DNA of 64,000 bases from Candidatus Scalindua sediminis (GCA_008636105.1 VSDH01000011.1:1-64000), one strand, 5' to 3'; counted from the stretch's first letter, positions 51,655-60,843 are shown. A program made the numbers and translations. Notes: a model not told the origin generated them from the letters alone.

Positions 51655-53565
51655 ATGACTGTAAAGAAATTGAAATTTAAGACGGAAACAAAACAGATCC
51701 TCGATTTAATGGTGCATTCTCTTTACTCTCATAAAGAGATATTCCTTAGAGAACTCATTTCCAATGCCTCTGATGCCATTGATAAGGCGCATCACGAGTC
51801 CCTGACAAACAAAGAAATCCTTGAAGATGATAAGGACTGGAAGATTAAGATTGCAGTAGATAAAGATGCTGGAACCCTGATAGTTAGTGACAATGGTATC
51901 GGTATGACTAAAGATGAGGTAATTAAGGAACTTGGGACTATTGCTCATTCGGGGACGAAGGAATTTCTTACGGCGCTGCAAAAAAGGGAGGTACAGAACA
52001 ACCCGGAACTGATTGGTCAATTTGGTGTTGGGTTTTATTCGTCATTCATGGTTGCAGACAAGATTACGGTTATCTCAAAGAAGGCTGGTACTGATAATAA
52101 GGAAGGAGTTAAGTGGGAATCCAGTGCTGACGGTTCCTTTACTGTGGAAGATGTAGAAAAAGAAGGCAAGGGTACTGATGTTATCCTGCATCTCAAGGAT
52201 GAAGAAAAGAAGTATCTTGAGGAATGGGAAATACGGAATACCGTCAAGAAATATTCTGACTTTATCGAACATCCCATTGTGATGGACATTGAACGGGAAA
52301 AAGAAAGTAAATTAGATAAAACCAAAAAGGTAAAATTAAAGGAAGAAGAGACCTTAAACTCCAGAAAGGCCATCTGGCTTAAGAATAAATCGGACATAAC
52401 CGAGACAGAGTACAATGAATTCTACAAACATATCTCTCATGATTTTTCAGACCCTGCAAAGGTAGTTCACTATAAAGTTGAAGGTGTTTCAGAGTTTACG
52501 TCTCTTCTCTATATTCCATCGATCAGGCCAATGGACATCTTCTATAAGGAATACAAGATTGGACTGACCCTTTATGTTAAAAGGGTCAAAATCATGGACC
52601 ATTGCGAGGAGTTGATACCGCCATACCTGAGGTTTATAAAGGGAATGGTGGATTCTTCAGACCTGCCCTTAAATGTGTCGAGGGAGATTCTTCAAAATAA
52701 TCGACAGGTTGAGACTATAAAAAATAGCATCACAAAGAAAGTGCTTGATACGCTCAGTGACATGAAAAAGAAGGAATACGACAAATACCTGAAATTCTAT
52801 GGTGAATTCGGCAGGGTTTTGAAAGAGGGTATTCATTTTGATTTCTCGAGAAGAGAAACCATTGGCGAACTTCTCCTTTTCCCTTCTACAAAAACAGACC
52901 AGGGTAAATTCAGAACGATTCAAGATTACGTTGATGACATGAAAGAGGGGCAGGAAGGGATATATTATATTACCGGAACATCACTGGATGAATCATTAAA
53001 ATCACCCTACCTCGAGGCATTTAAGGACAAAGACTACGAAGTCCTCATTATGCTGGATGATATCGATGATATTATTATGAGTCAGTTCGAATTCAAGGGG
53101 AAGAAGTTCAAGTCTGTTATTAAGGGTGATATTACTCTGGATAAATCAGAAAAAGATGAAAAGGAAAAGGCAAGGAAAAAATATGCAAAGCTCCTGGACC
53201 TTATCAGAGACCTTCTGGACAATGATGTGAAAGAAGTCAGGCTTTCAGGTAGGCTAAAAGATTCTGCGTGTTGTCTTGTGGCAGATGAAGGTGAAATGGA
53301 CCCACAGATGGAGAAGCTCTTAAAATCTATGGGCCAGGACGTTCCAGAGAGGAAAAGAATTCTTGAGATTAATCCATCGCATCCAATCTTTGAATCCATG
53401 AACAAGATATTTGAGGAAGACAGAAGGAATAAGATTCTAGAGGAATATACAGAGCTTCTTTATGATCAAGCTCTATTGCTGGAAGGTTCAAAACCAAGAG
53501 ACTCAGCTGCGTTTGCAAAGGCTATTGCAAAGCTTATGGTGGAAAATGTTCAACACGGCAAATGA
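51655..53565 (+). CDS. htpG: HSP90-family chaperone HtpG
   Basis: 636 residues, full length. The N-terminal ATPase domain has LRELISNASDAIDK, SDNGIGMTKDEV and GQFGVGFYSSFMVAD. The middle domain contains IPSIRPMDIFYKEYKIGLTLY and LPLNVSREILQNN. The C-terminal dimerisation domain is present. It refolds client proteins in the cytoplasm. AAGGACGGAG precedes the ATG. Its TGA stop is followed in frame by TTA-ACC-TAA, the last two codons belonging to the inverted-repeat element. Confidence 0.97.
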   Translation: MTVKKLKFKTETKQILDLMVHSLYSHKEIFLRELISNASDAIDKAHHESLTNKEILEDDKDWKIKIAVDKDAGTLIVSDNGIGMTKDEVIKELGTIAHSGTKEFLTALQKREVQNNPELIGQFGVGFYSSFMVADKITVISKKAGTDNKEGVKWESSADGSFTVEDVEKEGKGTDVILHLKDEEKKYLEEWEIRNTVKKYSDFIEHPIVMDIEREKESKLDKTKKVKLKEEETLNSRKAIWLKNKSDITETEYNEFYKHISHDFSDPAKVVHYKVEGVSEFTSLLYIPSIRPMDIFYKEYKIGLTLYVKRVKIMDHCEELIPPYLRFIKGMVDSSDLPLNVSREILQNNRQVETIKNSITKKVLDTLSDMKKKEYDKYLKFYGEFGRVLKEGIHFDFSRRETIGELLLFPSTKTDQGKFRTIQDYVDDMKEGQEGIYYITGTSLDESLKSPYLEAFKDKDYEVLIMLDDIDDIIMSQFEFKGKKFKSVIKGDITLDKSEKDEKEKARKKYAKLLDLIRDLLDNDVKEVRLSGRLKDSACCLVADEGEMDPQMEKLLKSMGQDVPERKRILEINPSHPIFESMNKIFEEDRRNKILEEYTELLYDQALLLEGSKPRDSAAFAKAIAKLMVENVQHGK

Positions 53566-53568
53566 TTA

Positions 53569-53784
53569 ACCTAAATTGAGCGATTTATGCCCGCCCGTAC
53601 CGAACGGTACGTTCGGGCGGGTAGCCGCAACCTTTAGAGCCTGCCCTGAGCATATCGAAGGGTTGCGTAATTTAAAGGAATTTTTAGTAAACCCATCAAA
53701 TGGCCATAAACGCAGTCGTTCAATCCAAGATTGCCTTAAGCCTTCGGCTGCAACAAATCCCCATATAAATCGCTCAATTTAGGT
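53569..53784 (+). repeat. Inverted-repeat element, copy 4 (216 bp)
   Basis: Perfect 18-bp ends ACCTAAATTGAGCGATTT and AAATCGCTCAATTTAGGT. Inside are the palindrome CCGTACCGAACGGTACG, the shared GTAGCCGCAACCTTT block and a decayed hairpin. It starts 3 bp after the htpG stop and fills most of the space to the convergent DnaJ-domain gene. Confidence 0.85.
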
Positions 53785-53835
53785 TTAATTACTTTAGGAA
53801 ACCAATATATAAATTTTTTGGTTCTGATAATATCA

Positions 53836-54333
53836 TTAAGCTTTTTTGTAACGCCTAATAATATCGATGGCGTTGTTGAGTTGAAGTGTAAGTTCTTTTG
53901 CCTTCTTCTGTAGTTCCTCACTTAAGTGGGCCACTTTATCAGGATGGGATTTGACAATCTTGTCTTTATACGCCTTTTGTACTTCCTCCCATGAGGCGTC
54001 AGGATTGACACCCAATAAACCGTATGCCTCTTCCAATCCTAAATCAACATAAGGCTCTTTTTTTTTACTTCCTTGTGATCGGCTTTTAGAATAATAATAG
54101 CTAATTGGCCTTTTATATTTTTTGTAATTGCGCCACAAAAAGTATAATATACCAAATGCACCGAGATCATCAAAGAAATGCGGATGCATATCCCAGGGGC
54201 TTATGATGTAGATAATTAAAAATATCAGCAGTAAATAAAATACGAATTTTGTCATTAAGTCTCTTATGCTTATTCTCGCGCTTCTTAAGAATGTTTTCTT
54301 TCTATCATCTTTATAATATCTCCTTTCCCACAA
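53836..54333 (-). CDS. Membrane protein with C-terminal J domain
   Basis: 165 residues. Two hydrophobic segments (about 28-47 and 53-65) anchor the N-terminus. The C-terminal J domain (about 105-160) has YGLLGVNPDASWEEVQKAYK, the HPD motif in VKSHPDKVAHL and a final helix. J domains stimulate DnaK ATPase, so this protein may recruit DnaK to the membrane. It is convergent with htpG. Confidence 0.85.
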   Translation of the reverse strand: MWERRYYKDDRKKTFLRSARISIRDLMTKFVFYLLLIFLIIYIISPWDMHPHFFDDLGAFGILYFLWRNYKKYKRPISYYYSKSRSQGSKKKEPYVDLGLEEAYGLLGVNPDASWEEVQKAYKDKIVKSHPDKVAHLSEELQKKAKELTLQLNNAIDIIRRYKKA

Positions 54334-54359
54334 ATGTTCAATAGGTTCTTAGAGATTTC

Positions 54360-54560
54360 AATCCTTGTTCGCCACGGCGAATCCCACCAGAGGCGGGTCT
54401 GTGAGATACTTCCCGCACGAGGCGGATCTGAAGTCGTGCCTTAGGCAGATCCGCCTTCGGCGTGACTAGCCAACAGGGTCGCCTCAGGAGACAGGGTCGT
54501 CCTCAGGCGACTGCCTTAGGTACGGACTGCACCGTTGGCCATTGAAGGTGTCCTCCGGAG
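54360..54560. repeat. GC-rich palindromic repeat block
   Basis: Much richer in GC than its surroundings, with nested hairpins AGGCGGATCTG/CAGATCCGCCT (54420-54456) and GTCGCCT/AGGCGAC. The TTCGCCACGGCGAATC part resembles a module inside the element at 285-479 (TTCGCCAAGGCGAATC). No coding potential. Confidence 0.6.
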
Positions 54561-54643
54561 TTTTACGTGATTAGGTGTTGGATAACGAATCTCAAGGCAT
54601 GTAAGGTCTAGTAGACCGATTCACTAAAAAGTATACATAAGAT

Positions 54644-54727
54644 TGTCATTGCGAGCGATAGCGAAGCAATCTCTAAGTTGTTACATACCAAAAGATTGCT
54701 TCGTCTCTACCGCTCCTCGCAATGACA
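54644..54727. repeat. TGTCATTGCGAG palindromic dispersed repeat
   Basis: TGTCATTGCGAGCGATAGCG and its partner CCGCTCCTCGCAATGACA are inverted ends around AGCAATCT/AGATTGCT. This is a widespread intergenic repeat type in many bacteria, able to form a long hairpin. Confidence 0.75.
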
Positions 54728-54988
54728 TAATAAAATGATTACTTTTTTATGAAACGTTGTACTAGTTTCTTTGTAAGGGATTCTGATTGTGATATTGATA
54801 AATCGCTTGGTAAGTTTAAAGGGGGGGGTAAAGCTTGTGATATTGACTGGTCGTTTCCTTTATATAAGGATGGTAGTCTGATGCTGCTAAACTCTAAGCC
54901 GATTGAAATACTGCAAGCTTTTGATGGGATATTTTATCATCCTTGATAAAAGGTGTTTGAAAATGCCTCTGTTTCTGACCTAAGACTG

Positions 54989-55375
54989 TTAATTTGAAAA
55001 GCACGAAAAGTCTATTTTCTTCTCTACTTCATCAAGTAGTCTTTCCTTGGTTAAGTGCGGCTTCTCAATGAATATAAGATTGGGATCTGTTTTTTTAAGG
55101 TTCGTGTATTTTTTTTCAGAATAAGCAGTTATTATTATTACGGGAATGTCTGCATATTCTGGTATGTTTTTTATATTTAAGAAAAATGTATCTCCAGTAA
55201 CCATATTCATAAGCATATCCAGGATTATTAAATCAGGCTTCTTTTCCTGCAATTTCCCCATTGCTTCATAACCATCATAGGTATGAATGATTCTATAGCC
55301 CGTGTCTTCTAGCATAATCTTATAAAGATTATGCAAAACCTTTTCATCCTCAACTATCATTATAGTCTTACTCAA
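54989..55375 (-). CDS. Single-domain response regulator (CheY-like)
   Basis: 128 residues, receiver domain only. The acidic pocket is MIVEDEKV, the phospho-acceptor Asp is in DLIILDMLMNM (about residue 53), and the conserved Thr and Lys are in PVIIITAYS and FIEKPH. No output domain. The TTG start at 55375 is supported by AAGGAG nine bases upstream. No histidine kinase is nearby. Confidence 0.9.
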   Translation of the reverse strand: MSKTIMIVEDEKVLHNLYKIMLEDTGYRIIHTYDGYEAMGKLQEKKPDLIILDMLMNMVTGDTFFLNIKNIPEYADIPVIIITAYSEKKYTNLKKTDPNLIFIEKPHLTKERLLDEVEKKIDFSCFSN

Positions 55376-56030
55376 TTTTTATCATCTCCTTTATAATGGT
55401 TTTCATCATTTTTGTGTTTGTCACAGAAACAAGCATAGATTAACTAATCTAAAGAAACTAATTTATATATTATCGGTACGGATAAGAAATTCTTTATTTT
55501 GTAAGTAAATTTTCATAATTCTGGCAAAAATATATTAGTTTCCCGGCTTAATAAGGTACTGTATACATATAATAGAAAGGTATCCTGTGTGTATGAAGAT
55601 AACATACAAATAACTCTCAAGTGGAGAAGAGAGAGAAGATATCTATTCTTCGAGGGTAAAAAAGAGATTCAAGAAAGAGCAAACATTATGCCAATGTATT
55701 TTATTAAGTCTAAGGCCTCATAAGATATGAATATAACGGCAGATACAAATTATGGCGTTATCCCGGCGATTCAGATTGATATGCATTTACTGTCTAATAA
55801 AAGAACAAACAGAGTAAAAAATGGTATAGTTCGGAAAAGACCTGGGGAATGGAAAAGAAAAAAAGGGGTTTAATAAAGATTGATTATTGACAAATTAATT
55901 ACCCAAATCAATACAGGATAGGGGCAATGACGGTCTGTATGTAATAGGTGTGCAATGCCTTAAGATTTTTGAGAATATGACGATAATAAGGATAACTAAA
56001 AATGTTTAAAATCATTTATGGGGAGTACGA
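55376..56030. other. Intergenic region, mostly AT-rich
   Basis: 655 bp. Apart from a possible 48-residue frame (55727-55873) nothing is recognised. Promoters for cheY (left) and the CBS gene (right) should lie here; AAGGTACTGTATACATATAAT near 55552 contains a TATAAT box. Confidence 0.4.
55727..55873 (+). CDS. Possible 48-residue basic protein
   Basis: The frame MNITADTNYGVIPAIQIDMH... ends RKRPGEWKRKKGV. It has protein-like codon use and a compact basic tail, but no good ribosome site. No family recognised. Confidence 0.3.
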   Translation: MNITADTNYGVIPAIQIDMHLLSNKRTNRVKNGIVRKRPGEWKRKKGV

Positions 56031-56450
56031 ATGAAGATTGCCTCGATTATGACCCGTAACGTGTATACGGTAGATATTGATGATTCTCTCAAGACAATCC
56101 GTGATATCTTTGGGTTTGATGCATTTCATCATATCTTGGTTGAAGATGGCCGAAGGCTCGTTGGCGTAATATCAGATCGTGATCTTCTAAGAGCATTAAG
56201 TCCATTTTTAGGCACGCTTTCTGAAAAGAAATGTGATAAAAGTACCCTAAATGAGAAGGCTCATCAAATTATGAGTAAAGAGATTGTCACTGTAAATACA
56301 GAATCCAGCATAGAAGATGCTGCCAGTCAATTATTGGAGTGGAACATATCTTGCCTTCCGGTTCTCTCATCTCAGGGTGTTGTTGAAGGAATCGTGACCT
56401 GGAAAGACATTCTTAGATTTTACTCAAAGACTAAGACAGTCACTGTTTAA
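56031..56450 (+). CDS. CBS-domain pair protein
   Basis: 139 residues consisting of two CBS motifs: IMTRNVYTVDIDDSLKTIRD followed by VGVISDRDLLRAL, and IMSKEIVTVNTESSIEDAAS followed by EGIVTWKDILRFY. Such stand-alone pairs bind adenine nucleotides and regulate partner proteins. The partner is unknown. GGGGAG precedes the start. Confidence 0.9.
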   Translation: MKIASIMTRNVYTVDIDDSLKTIRDIFGFDAFHHILVEDGRRLVGVISDRDLLRALSPFLGTLSEKKCDKSTLNEKAHQIMSKEIVTVNTESSIEDAASQLLEWNISCLPVLSSQGVVEGIVTWKDILRFYSKTKTVTV

Positions 56451-56927
56451 GTTGATCCGCAGCTATTTTTTCACCTGTATTGATTCTTCAATTCTAGATA
56501 CTTGTCTCTAACAATAATCACCAATGAGATTTTAAAAAAAACCCGGTACGGAATACGGCAGGCATACCTTTAAGTGATAGTTCTCATGTGACGGGTTGTA
56601 CATGGTCGGGTGTACAATGAGTTAGGAATGTATCAATGGACCTATTCCCTTTATAGTGGAGTAAAAAAGTTTCTGATGAGTTAAACAATACTATTTTTAA
56701 CCAAGTCGATTATTTATTAGACAGAATATATATAAGATACGAGTAGCCAGACTTACACTGTAATTTGTATCTGCTTGCATATCAGTCTGTTATGGGTTCT
56801 TTAAGTTTAAGTAAATACATTGGTATAATATTTGCCGTATTCATGATGTGGATGATTTTTTATTTTGAGAATTAAAAGATACGATACTACCTATCCTTGT
56901 AAGTCCAAACTAAGGAAGGAGATCAGG
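56451..56927. other. Intergenic region with an operator-like dyad
   Basis: 477 bp without a supported gene. It contains the dyad listed at 56596-56617 and AT-rich sequence upstream of a small membrane-protein gene. Confidence 0.4.
56596..56617. promoter_or_regulatory. TTGTACA-N8-TGTACAA dyad
   Basis: Perfect 7-bp inverted repeat with an 8-bp centre (TGGTCGGG). It is overlaid by a direct repeat of CGGG-(T)TGTACA. Operator-like; regulator unknown. Confidence 0.4.
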
Positions 56928-57053
56928 GTGGAGAAATCATCAGAATTCTTTTCGAATATAGCATCTCTATGTGGTCTGATAACAGTTGCTATTGCCATAG
57001 GAATTATGGCTGCCTGTGATAGGTATTTACTTAAAGGTAAAAATCAAATTTAA
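56928..57053 (+). CDS. Small single-span membrane protein
   Basis: 41 residues from GTG 56928, chosen because AAGGAAGGAGATC precedes it at the right distance. A transmembrane helix (LCGLITVAIAIGIMAACDRY) fills most of the protein, with a short basic tail. No family recognised. It is followed 120 bp later by another small membrane protein with a good ribosome site, suggesting a pair. Confidence 0.5.
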   Translation: MEKSSEFFSNIASLCGLITVAIAIGIMAACDRYLLKGKNQI

Positions 57054-57174
57054 CACAGCTCCAGCCCGATAGTAATTCTGGCGGGGATGCTGTAATGCTT
57101 TAATAATGTTGTATAAAGTGAATGAAAGGTTGTTAAATTCTCCCTTTCATATTTATATGAAAGGAGAAAACAAG

Positions 57175-57291
57175 ATGAAGAAGGTGTTAACATTTTTGGA
57201 AGCTAGAGGTGATATTAACGTTATTGAATATTTCTTTGTAGCGGTTCTTGTCGTTGTAGGAATAACAGTTGTTCTTTTTAAATACTTATGA
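57175..57291 (+). CDS. Flp/pilin-like small membrane protein
   Basis: 38 residues from ATG 57175, with AAAGGAG eight bases upstream. The pattern MKKVLTFLEARGDINVIEYF followed by a hydrophobic run resembles Flp-type prepilins, which have a basic leader, a Gly cleavage site and an I-E-Y motif at the start of the mature helix. Here the Glu-Tyr is one position later than usual after the Gly, so processing is uncertain. A PilX-like gene lies 1.4 kb downstream, but no Tad or type IV secretion genes are in the window. Confidence 0.45.
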   Translation: MKKVLTFLEARGDINVIEYFFVAVLVVVGITVVLFKYL

Positions 57292-57414
57292 TAATTATGA
57301 CAAAGCTATTGATACCAAAGAAGAAATACCAAGGTAAAGCAACACATCCCATGATACCCTACAGGGGCAGGGAGAGATGGTTTCCAATACTTGCATCTTT
57401 TCATTAAATTAGAG

Positions 57415-57488
57415 CTAGACAAAAGCTCGCCGAAAGGCTGGAAACTCCACCAGCCTGTCCTATTTTCATCGTCGGAGATGCTGTGAGA
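57415..57488 (+). ncRNA. Candidate structured 5' leader (copy 1)
   Basis: This leader contains CTCC (57445-57448) complementary to the ribosome site GGAG (57474-57477) of the next gene, and CAGC (57451-57454) complementary to GCTG (57480-57483) overlapping the GTG start. The order of arms forms a possible H-type pseudoknot that would hide the ribosome site. A related sequence occurs at 58238-58304, with AACC/GGTT replacing the second stem. The shared core reads ACTCCACC, CCTATTTTCATC and GGAG. It does not match a riboswitch class I recognise. Confidence 0.4.
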
Positions 57489-58145
57489 TGCAACGTTATG
57501 ACCACAAAAGAAAAATTTGGTAATCAAGCCAATACTACTACAGTCACTATCCCTAGAGAAACCATAGAGAGAGCAGTCAAAGATGGGAAGTTCGTGCTCT
57601 TGAAGGATGAGGAACAAAAAGAAGAGTTGGTTAATTCAATAACAAAACACATAGTTGATCCTGGAGATTTATTAGACGATCGGGATCTCAAATATTTCGC
57701 CCGTTTAAGAACTGTTGATTATCAAGGTAAAAAAGAAAAAGAAAAAGAAAATTTAGACGAGCTTGATAAATACATAAATACTGGTAAGTGGACAATGTCT
57801 CTTGATTTAAAAACAGAAAATGAAAAATCAGAATTATTTCATTATTACAATACCTTCCACACTCTCCATATTAAGGACATAAGTAGTTGTGCCTATAAAG
57901 AAAATTTAGAACGTTCTGGCAATGCTATAGCAGTGAAGCTGGATAAACTAAAAGGCAAAATGAAAAATAAGAAAAGCCGTTCAATAATTGTTATAAATTT
58001 TCGTGGAAAAGTTCCCTGTGAATTTGAAGAGGAATTTCAGGGTAAATATGAGGAAATAGACATATCAACACAAAAAGATCATTCAGCTAGGATACCTGAT
58101 AAAGAAGTGAAACGTCTTTTTATTGAATATACTGCACCCCATTAA
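57483..58145 (+). CDS. Hypothetical protein behind a structured leader
   Basis: 220 residues, no family recognised. It is charged and cytoplasmic, rich in Lys and Glu, with a KGKKEKEKENLDELDKY-type helical linker around 80-95 and a C-terminal half of alternating beta-like segments (SRSIIVINFRGKVPCEF). The GTG start at 57483 has GGAG five bases upstream, within the candidate pseudoknot; an ATG at 57498 is a weaker choice. Translation may be controlled by that leader. Confidence 0.55.
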   Translation: MRCNVMTTKEKFGNQANTTTVTIPRETIERAVKDGKFVLLKDEEQKEELVNSITKHIVDPGDLLDDRDLKYFARLRTVDYQGKKEKEKENLDELDKYINTGKWTMSLDLKTENEKSELFHYYNTFHTLHIKDISSCAYKENLERSGNAIAVKLDKLKGKMKNKKSRSIIVINFRGKVPCEFEEEFQGKYEEIDISTQKDHSARIPDKEVKRLFIEYTAPH

Positions 58146-58237
58146 GAAGAAGGTGTAAATTTAGAGTATTTTACTCTATAATCCCATCTTAAGAAAGGGG
58201 GCATTATGAGCTTTTTCCCAAAAAAACAACTCGTGTC

Positions 58238-58304
58238 TAGACGGGGCCAGTCAAAAAGCCGGGAACTCCACCAACCTGCCCTATTTTCATCATTGGAGAG
58301 GTTA
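58238..58304 (+). ncRNA. Candidate structured RNA (copy 2)
   Basis: Related to the leader at 57415. It has GGGAACTCCACC, CCTATTTTCATC and GGAG, with CTCC (58266-58269) facing GGAG (58295-58298) and AACC (58273-58276) facing GGTT (58300-58303). Most differences from copy 1 are transitions, and one stem pair changes from G-C to A-T. No start codon follows at the expected distance, so here it would be a remnant or a stand-alone RNA. The remaining 400 bp to the PilX-like gene show no frame. Confidence 0.35.
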
Positions 58305-58702
58305 TAAGGCAAAATAACCTTAATCACCAAGAGAGCAAAGAGCTGTCCCTTATTGGCAAAGAGCTTTTAAACCATTGTAAGAATCTTCAAACTGCTTTTC
58401 CATTTATCTTTCCCTTTTATCCAACCAATGCCATCCTTACATGTTCAAATATATCAGTAGGTTAAATATAGTTATTATGTCTTCTCTTTTCCATACAGGC
58501 CAGGTTAAGGTATGAATGGCATGCAGCCGTAAGCCTTTGAGGTACTGATATTAATTTTCCCATTTTTTTGAAAATAGTTGATTATCTGCATTTTTAAAAT
58601 TGTGTAATGATGTTGTTTCGGAAGTCTCTACCGAAATACAGGAATCATGAAATTTAAGAGAGTTTCTGAAGATATTTAAAAGATGGGAACGAACTAACTA
58701 AT

Positions 58703-60040
58703 TCAACCCCCTACCTTCCATTTGGAAGTAGGATGCCGAAAATTACTCTTTGCATTATCTAACTCGCAGGAGCTGTAATAAACATCTACCGTTCCCCTTA
58801 ATTTCACTTCGTTGGCAGACAATATAGCTCCATAAATTACTCCAATAGCATCATCCTTAATTTCGATATCTCCGGAGGCTATTATAAGACCATTCCAGTT
58901 TACGTTATCCTCGAATTCAATCTTGCCTCTCACCACGAGTATCCCGTATCCAGTTGTTGTGCCATCCAAATCTAATTCATTATCCCCGAATTGCGTGGCA
59001 TCACAATACACAACTTCATAGTTAGACTCACTGCCGACATTATAATTTTCTTGATCTCCTGTTAAAATTACCGTTGCTATGGATTCCAGTTCATCTATTA
59101 TTACCGCCAGGTCTAATGCAGTTATTTGTGTTGTTGCGCCTGCATCAGACGTAAGTGTATAAGTATCATGAAGCTTTACTTCATTCACATAAGCTACCGC
59201 CGGAACAGAGTCAGCAGAGGCACAAACATCATCACCGGTTATATTTACGTCGTCACCATGCAAATGGACTTCTTGATCTCCGTAAACGGCCGCGAGAATA
59301 GGCGGGCCCGGAAACTTTCTTGTCTGAACTCCAATGATACTAGAACTTGTACCGCTATTACCGTATGAGGTGATAATGTCCACAGGTGAGGCGTTATAAG
59401 GATCGTCATCGGATGTAAATGGAACCGCAGTTGTGGCAGTTGTTGTTGCGTACCCGTAATAAATAATGTTACCGGGATCTACAGCGGTATGGATTGCTGT
59501 GCTTCCATCATAGTCATAGTAGTGAGGTGTTGAAGTCCCATGACCATCTTGTTCGGCATCGTATTCCCTTTTATGCCTGATCTTAACCCAATAAGAGATA
59601 TATGGGGCTGTCTGTATGGTATTGATTTCCAGGGTCTGATTAGCAGGATCGTTTTTTTTGGGGTAATAAATAGTATAGTTAACGTCATCAAAATTTGGGT
59701 CGTCAGATGTTTGCCAGGTATCTGATGTCAAGATGTAAGCCACCCACAATGGATCATTAATGGCCGTATCCCCCGCATAGTTAGGGTCTGATGGCGACCC
59801 TCTAAGACGTGCCCTTGCTTCTTCGTAGCCTGCTTCCACTGCATACGATGACTGAACACTGGTCTTGTAGTTGCTGCTTATCTTAATGTTTGTGTAGGTT
59901 GTGGTAACGGATAAGGTTGCCATCAGTGCTAAAATAGATATTAATGCGAGAGCGGCAATAAGTATCATACCTTTTTCATTACGGTCTGTTGATATTCTAA
60001 TTCTTTTTTTGATTGTGGATTTGAATTTACATTTACTCAT
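58703..60040 (-). CDS. PilX-like type IV pilus assembly protein
   Basis: 445 residues. The N-terminus (NEKGMILIAALALISILALM, then SSYAVEAGYEEARARLRG) matches PilX N-terminal domains: a prepilin-like hydrophobic helix preceded by a basic leader, followed by the conserved Glu/Ala-Gly-x-E region. The rest is a secreted, beta-rich, Thr/Asp-rich domain with repeated GDxxIxGDDV-like segments near 265-290 and a parallel-beta feel towards the end (LVVRGKIEFEDNVNWNGLII). Such proteins are minor pilins. The gene stands alone. Confidence 0.75.
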   Translation of the reverse strand: MSKCKFKSTIKKRIRISTDRNEKGMILIAALALISILALMATLSVTTTYTNIKISSNYKTSVQSSYAVEAGYEEARARLRGSPSDPNYAGDTAINDPLWVAYILTSDTWQTSDDPNFDDVNYTIYYPKKNDPANQTLEINTIQTAPYISYWVKIRHKREYDAEQDGHGTSTPHYYDYDGSTAIHTAVDPGNIIYYGYATTTATTAVPFTSDDDPYNASPVDIITSYGNSGTSSSIIGVQTRKFPGPPILAAVYGDQEVHLHGDDVNITGDDVCASADSVPAVAYVNEVKLHDTYTLTSDAGATTQITALDLAVIIDELESIATVILTGDQENYNVGSESNYEVVYCDATQFGDNELDLDGTTTGYGILVVRGKIEFEDNVNWNGLIIASGDIEIKDDAIGVIYGAILSANEVKLRGTVDVYYSSCELDNAKSNFRHPTSKWKVGG

Positions 60041-60651
60041 CTTTATTAATAAATCATTCTTCTGATTAAGTTCAATCGATTCTAATCATGTGTCCATTGT
60101 ATCTTAGATAAGAGAATGACCCTTTATTTGCACCTGATGAAACTGCTTAAAATCGCTAGACTTCAAAGGCATAAGTGTGACAAAGCCTTCAAAAATTAAA
60201 ACAAATTTCTATAGTCAATTAACTATTTCTTACAATATCAATTTGTTTTGAAAGGACGGTAAAAAGCGTGTCGATGTAGATGGAATTGAACAACTTTGGT
60301 AACATTATAGTTAACACTATCTTATGAAAGCATACCCATCATTTGATGGAGTATATGTTCTGTATGATATGACAATTTAGTAGATTGTGAAATTTCTGAG
60401 GCTTATAATAGTTTGTTAAACATTAAAATCAAGCGAAAAACTTAATGATAGCCAACCCCAACTGGCTCAAACCTGAAGAAAAACCATTCTTCCATCAAAT
60501 CTCACTGAATGCATAACGAAATTGCTTTACTGTCTGGAAAAGTTTAGTAAAGGCAAGATATGGTTTGGCTTAAGCTGGATATGAATGTACAATTGTTGGT
60601 CTTGATATCAATAATTATTCTTTACCTCAAAACGAAAGGATGGTAAATAAT
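60041..60651. other. Intergenic region, nothing recognised
   Basis: About 600 bp, AT-rich, no frame longer than a few dozen codons with a ribosome site and no clear hairpin. The promoters of the PilX-like gene and of the small gene at 60652 should lie here. Confidence 0.4.
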
Positions 60652-60843
60652 ATGGAAGAAAAGAAAAAGGTTGTTGTAGTTGCAAAGGTTGGAGGTATTG
60701 AGATTATCGTAGAAGGTGAAAAAGATGAGGATGTTTACGAATTACCACTCTCAAAGCCACAGGCCATTCACCTTGCTTTGGATATTTTGACAAGACGGGG
60801 GAAAAGGTTTAGACTAACCAGTTATATTGAAGACCTTGGATAA
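60652..60843 (+). CDS. Small conserved-type hypothetical protein
   Basis: 63 residues from ATG 60652 (an ATG at 60640 overlaps the AAAGGA ribosome site and is less likely). It starts EEKKKVVVVAKVGGIEIIVE and has a compact alpha/beta look; no family recognised. Its last 30 bp overlap tail-to-tail with the gene on the other strand. Confidence 0.5.
   Translation: MEEKKKVVVVAKVGGIEIIVEGEKDEDVYELPLSKPQAIHLALDILTRRGKRFRLTSYIEDLG

Noticed and set aside
53576-53782. Frame of 68 residues inside inverted-repeat element copy 4
   Set aside because: It is composed of the element's palindromes and is not conserved as protein in the other copies.
54749-54946. Plus-strand frame of 65 residues after the TGTCATTGCGAG repeat
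   Set aside because: No ribosome site, low-complexity part (KFKGGGKA) and no recognisable family; possibly a remnant, not supported as a gene.
57415-57488. Reading the leader as a GEMM (cyclic dinucleotide) riboswitch because of the HD-GYP gene and pilus context
   Set aside because: The conserved GEMM blocks (ACGCAAAGC and the AGGGCAAACC side) are absent.
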